A stretch of DNA of 34,815 nucleotides from NCBI GenBank assembly GCA_014802175.1, contig JAAVCU010000017.1, positions 1 to 34,815 on the forward strand, given 5' to 3'. Below, piece after piece: positions 33,340 through 34,815 of the stretch (position 1 is its first letter; every line of letters starts with the position of its first letter). A program made the position numbers and the translations under genes. The notes beneath the pieces were generated by a model that did no database searches, had not been told where the DNA came from, and saw nothing but the letters and a program-made list of their open reading frames with translations. Source of the DNA: Bacteroides sp. (lineage in GTDB: Bacteria > Bacteroidota > Bacteroidia > Bacteroidales > Muribaculaceae).

Positions 33340-33642
33340 ATGGCAAAAGAATCAATGAAAGCCCGCGAGGTAAAGCGTCAGCGCATGGTTGCAAAATATG
33401 CCGAGAAGAAAGCTGCTTTGAAGAAAGCTGCTCTCGCTGATGCTGAAGGCAACATCGATTACGAAGCACTCGCCAAACTTCAGAAGCTTCCCAAGAACGC
33501 TTCAAAGGTGAGACTTCACAACCGTTGCGAGATCACGGGTCGTCCCAAGGGATATATGCGCCAGTTCGGTATCTCCAGAATTCAGTTCCGTGAGATGGCG
33601 AGCGCTGGTCTCATCCCCGGTGTGAAAAAGGCAAGCTGGTAA
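33340..33642 (+). CDS. rpsN: 30S ribosomal protein uS14 (zinc-free form)
   Basis: The 100-residue product begins [20 protein letters not shown] and ends with [20 protein letters not shown] then an [14 protein letters not shown]-type tail. Only one cysteine is present and the zinc-binding CxxC pairs are absent, so this is the long C-minus form that works without zinc. A structured 148-nt spacer follows before rpsH. Confidence 0.97.
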   Translation: MAKESMKAREVKRQRMVAKYAEKKAALKKAALADAEGNIDYEALAKLQKLPKNASKVRLHNRCEITGRPKGYMRQFGISRIQFREMASAGLIPGVKKASW

Positions 33643-33657
33643 TCTAACGATTGCCGG

Positions 33658-33718
33658 CGGCCTCCGGCTCCGCCGATAACGAGAAGGCGGACGCATGCCA
33701 ACCGCGACCGGGAGGCCG
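33658..33718 (+). promoter_or_regulatory. GC-rich folded spacer between rpsN and rpsH
   Basis: CGGCCTCC (33658-33665) pairs with GGAGGCCG (33711-33718). TCCGCC (33669-33674) pairs with GGCGGA (33686-33691). Short CGC/GCG pairing can close a third arm, giving a possible three-way junction. An alternative CGGCGG/CCGCCG hairpin competes with it. The element is far richer in GC than the rest of the spacer. It could be a uS8 target or a mobile hairpin element. Confidence 0.5.
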
Positions 33719-33790
33719 AACAATAACAGAAAATTTAAGAGAGTATTAAATATTGTTCAGTATATCTGAATCAATTTAACAATCTAAACA

Positions 33791-34189
33791 ATGACTGATC
33801 CAATAGCAGATTATTTGACAAGATTGAGAAACGCTATCCGCGCAGGACACCGCGTGGTAGAGGTTCCGTCTTCAAAAATGAAAAAAGAGATCACAAAGAT
33901 CCTTTTTGACCAGGGCTATATCCTCAACTACAAGTTTGAGGAGGGCAATACCCCCCAGGGTACTATCAAAATAGCTCTGAAGTATGATCCGGTCGACAAA
34001 GTGAACGCAATCAAGAATCTTCACCGCGTTTCTCGTCCGGGTCTTCGCCAGTATACAGGTTACAAAGAGATGCCCCGCGTTCTCAATGGCCTTGGTATCG
34101 CAATCCTTTCAACTTCACAGGGTGTGATGACCAACAAAGAGGCTAAAGAGCGTAAGATCGGTGGCGAAGTATTGTGTTACGTTTATTAA
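33791..34189 (+). CDS. rpsH: 30S ribosomal protein uS8
   Basis: The 132-residue protein begins MTDPIADYLTRLRNAIRAGH and has the conserved GVMTNKEAKERKIGGEVLCY end. uS8 binds helix 21 of 16S rRNA and in E. coli represses the spc operon at a mimic near rplE. Here a folded element lies directly upstream instead. 14 nt precede rplF. Confidence 0.97.
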   Translation: MTDPIADYLTRLRNAIRAGHRVVEVPSSKMKKEITKILFDQGYILNYKFEEGNTPQGTIKIALKYDPVDKVNAIKNLHRVSRPGLRQYTGYKEMPRVLNGLGIAILSTSQGVMTNKEAKERKIGGEVLCYVY

Positions 34190-34192
34190 AAA

Positions 34193-34199
34193 AAGGAGG
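34193..34199 (+). promoter_or_regulatory. Strong Shine-Dalgarno of rplF
   Basis: AAGGAGG ends 4 nt before the rplF ATG at 34204. It is the most complete SD in the window, in a phylum that normally avoids them, though the spacing is short. Confidence 0.55.
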
Positions 34200-34203
34200 T
34201 ATT

Positions 34204-34758
34204 ATGTCAAGAATTGGTAAAGCACCCATTGAGATACCTGCCGGCGTAACCGTACAGGTTAAAGACAATGTAGTGACCGTAAAAGGTCCGAAAGGGGAAC
34301 TCTCACAGGAGGTGAATCCCGATATCACAATCAAAGAGGAAGATGGCCATCTCGTGCTGACTCGTCCGAGCGACGACAAAGAGCACCGCGCCATGCACGG
34401 TCTTTACCGCGCGTTGGTACACAACATGGTTGTCGGAGTGTCTGAAGGCTACAAGAAAGAGATGGAGCTTGTAGGTGTCGGTTATCGTGCCGCTGCCACA
34501 GGTCAGGTTCTCGAGCTTTCTCTCGGTTTCTCTCACGCCATCTATATCAAGCTCCCCAAAGAGATCAAAGTAGAAGCAAAGGCAGAACGTAACAAAAACC
34601 CGCTTATCATCCTCGAGAGCAGCGACAAGCAGCTTCTCGGTCAGGTATGCGCAAAGATTCGTTCACTTCGCAAGCCTGAACCTTACAAGGGTAAAGGTAT
34701 TAAGTTTGTTGGCGAGATTATCCGTCGCAAGAGTGGAAAATCGGCTAATGCCAAATAA
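34204..34758 (+). CDS. rplF: 50S ribosomal protein uL6
   Basis: The 184-residue product starts MSRIGKAPIEIPAGVTVQVK, with HRAMHGLYRALVHNMVVGVS, LVGVGYRAAATGQVLELSLG and the C-terminal signature EPYKGKGIKFVGEIIRRKSG. An in-frame ATG at 34174 lies inside rpsH and adds non-homologous residues, so 34204 is the start. uL6 sits near the factor-binding site of the large subunit. Confidence 0.97.
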   Translation: MSRIGKAPIEIPAGVTVQVKDNVVTVKGPKGELSQEVNPDITIKEEDGHLVLTRPSDDKEHRAMHGLYRALVHNMVVGVSEGYKKEMELVGVGYRAAATGQVLELSLGFSHAIYIKLPKEIKVEAKAERNKNPLIILESSDKQLLGQVCAKIRSLRKPEPYKGKGIKFVGEIIRRKSGKSANAK

Positions 34759-34771
34759 AAATTGAGGAACT

Positions 34772-34815
34772 ATGATATCCAAGATAGCAAGAAGAAATAA
34801 GATCAAAACCCGTAT
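34772..34815 (+). CDS. rplR: 50S ribosomal protein uL18, 5' fragment
   Basis: Fourteen codons are visible before the window ends: MISKIARRNKIKTR. The basic start matches the N-terminus of Bacteroidota uL18, and the position after rplF is its place in the spc gene order. It begins 13 nt after the rplF stop. The rest lies outside the window. Confidence 0.85.
   Translation, partial: MISKIARRNKIKTR

Overview
The window looks like a chromosomal segment of an anaerobic Bacteroidales bacterium, most plausibly a Muribaculaceae-like gut species. The reasons are the many intergenic Bacteroidota-type promoters (TAnnTTTG about 19-20 nt downstream of a TTG/TTTG), the general lack of Shine-Dalgarno sequences, the rpsL-rpsG-fusA-rpsJ gene order without tuf, and Bacteroidota-restricted families (DUF6089/PorG-like, DUF6242, DUF4421, alternative GlmU). 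No phage, integrase island, CRISPR array or insertion sequence is visible. The family-level assignment is inference.

Layout. Positions 1-1300 are an accessory edge: a partial helix-turn-helix gene running off the left end, a 31-codon ORF behind a good promoter, and a decayed reading frame. Two tRNA-Leu genes (CAA and UAA anticodons) flank rpoN (sigma-54) and a coupled membrane-anchored protein of unknown function. Next come a lineage-restricted hypothetical gene, a small TPR protein and murI. Positions 6640-13620 are an outer-membrane biogenesis cluster on the minus strand: DUF6242 lipoprotein, DUF6089/PorG-like protein, UppS, BamA and two Skp/OmpH chaperones, closed by a strong terminator. 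Upstream of it are ribD, then an hpf-mltG-DUF4421 unit, xerC/D and rpsU, then a gamma-carbonic anhydrase and an aminopeptidase P.

From about 21.6 kb the strand switches to plus. A 680-nt intergenic region holds a candidate small RNA and the promoter of an alternative GlmU-type gene. From 23.3 kb to the right edge runs the str/S10/spc ribosomal superoperon (rpsL to rplR, the last one truncated).

The most interesting material is non-coding. The ribosomal superoperon is broken between rplP and rpmC by a textbook terminator, a new promoter and a well-folded leader. There are further structured elements upstream of rpsL, between rpsJ and rplC, and between rpsN and rpsH. GC-rich hairpins sharing GCCTCCGG recur at three translation-gene sites. 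AT-rich 14-nt tandem repeats and a 28-nt dispersed repeat sit between other genes. I found no clear new multi-gene system. The best candidates for something undescribed are the orphan RNA near 21.7 kb and the ribosomal-protein leaders.
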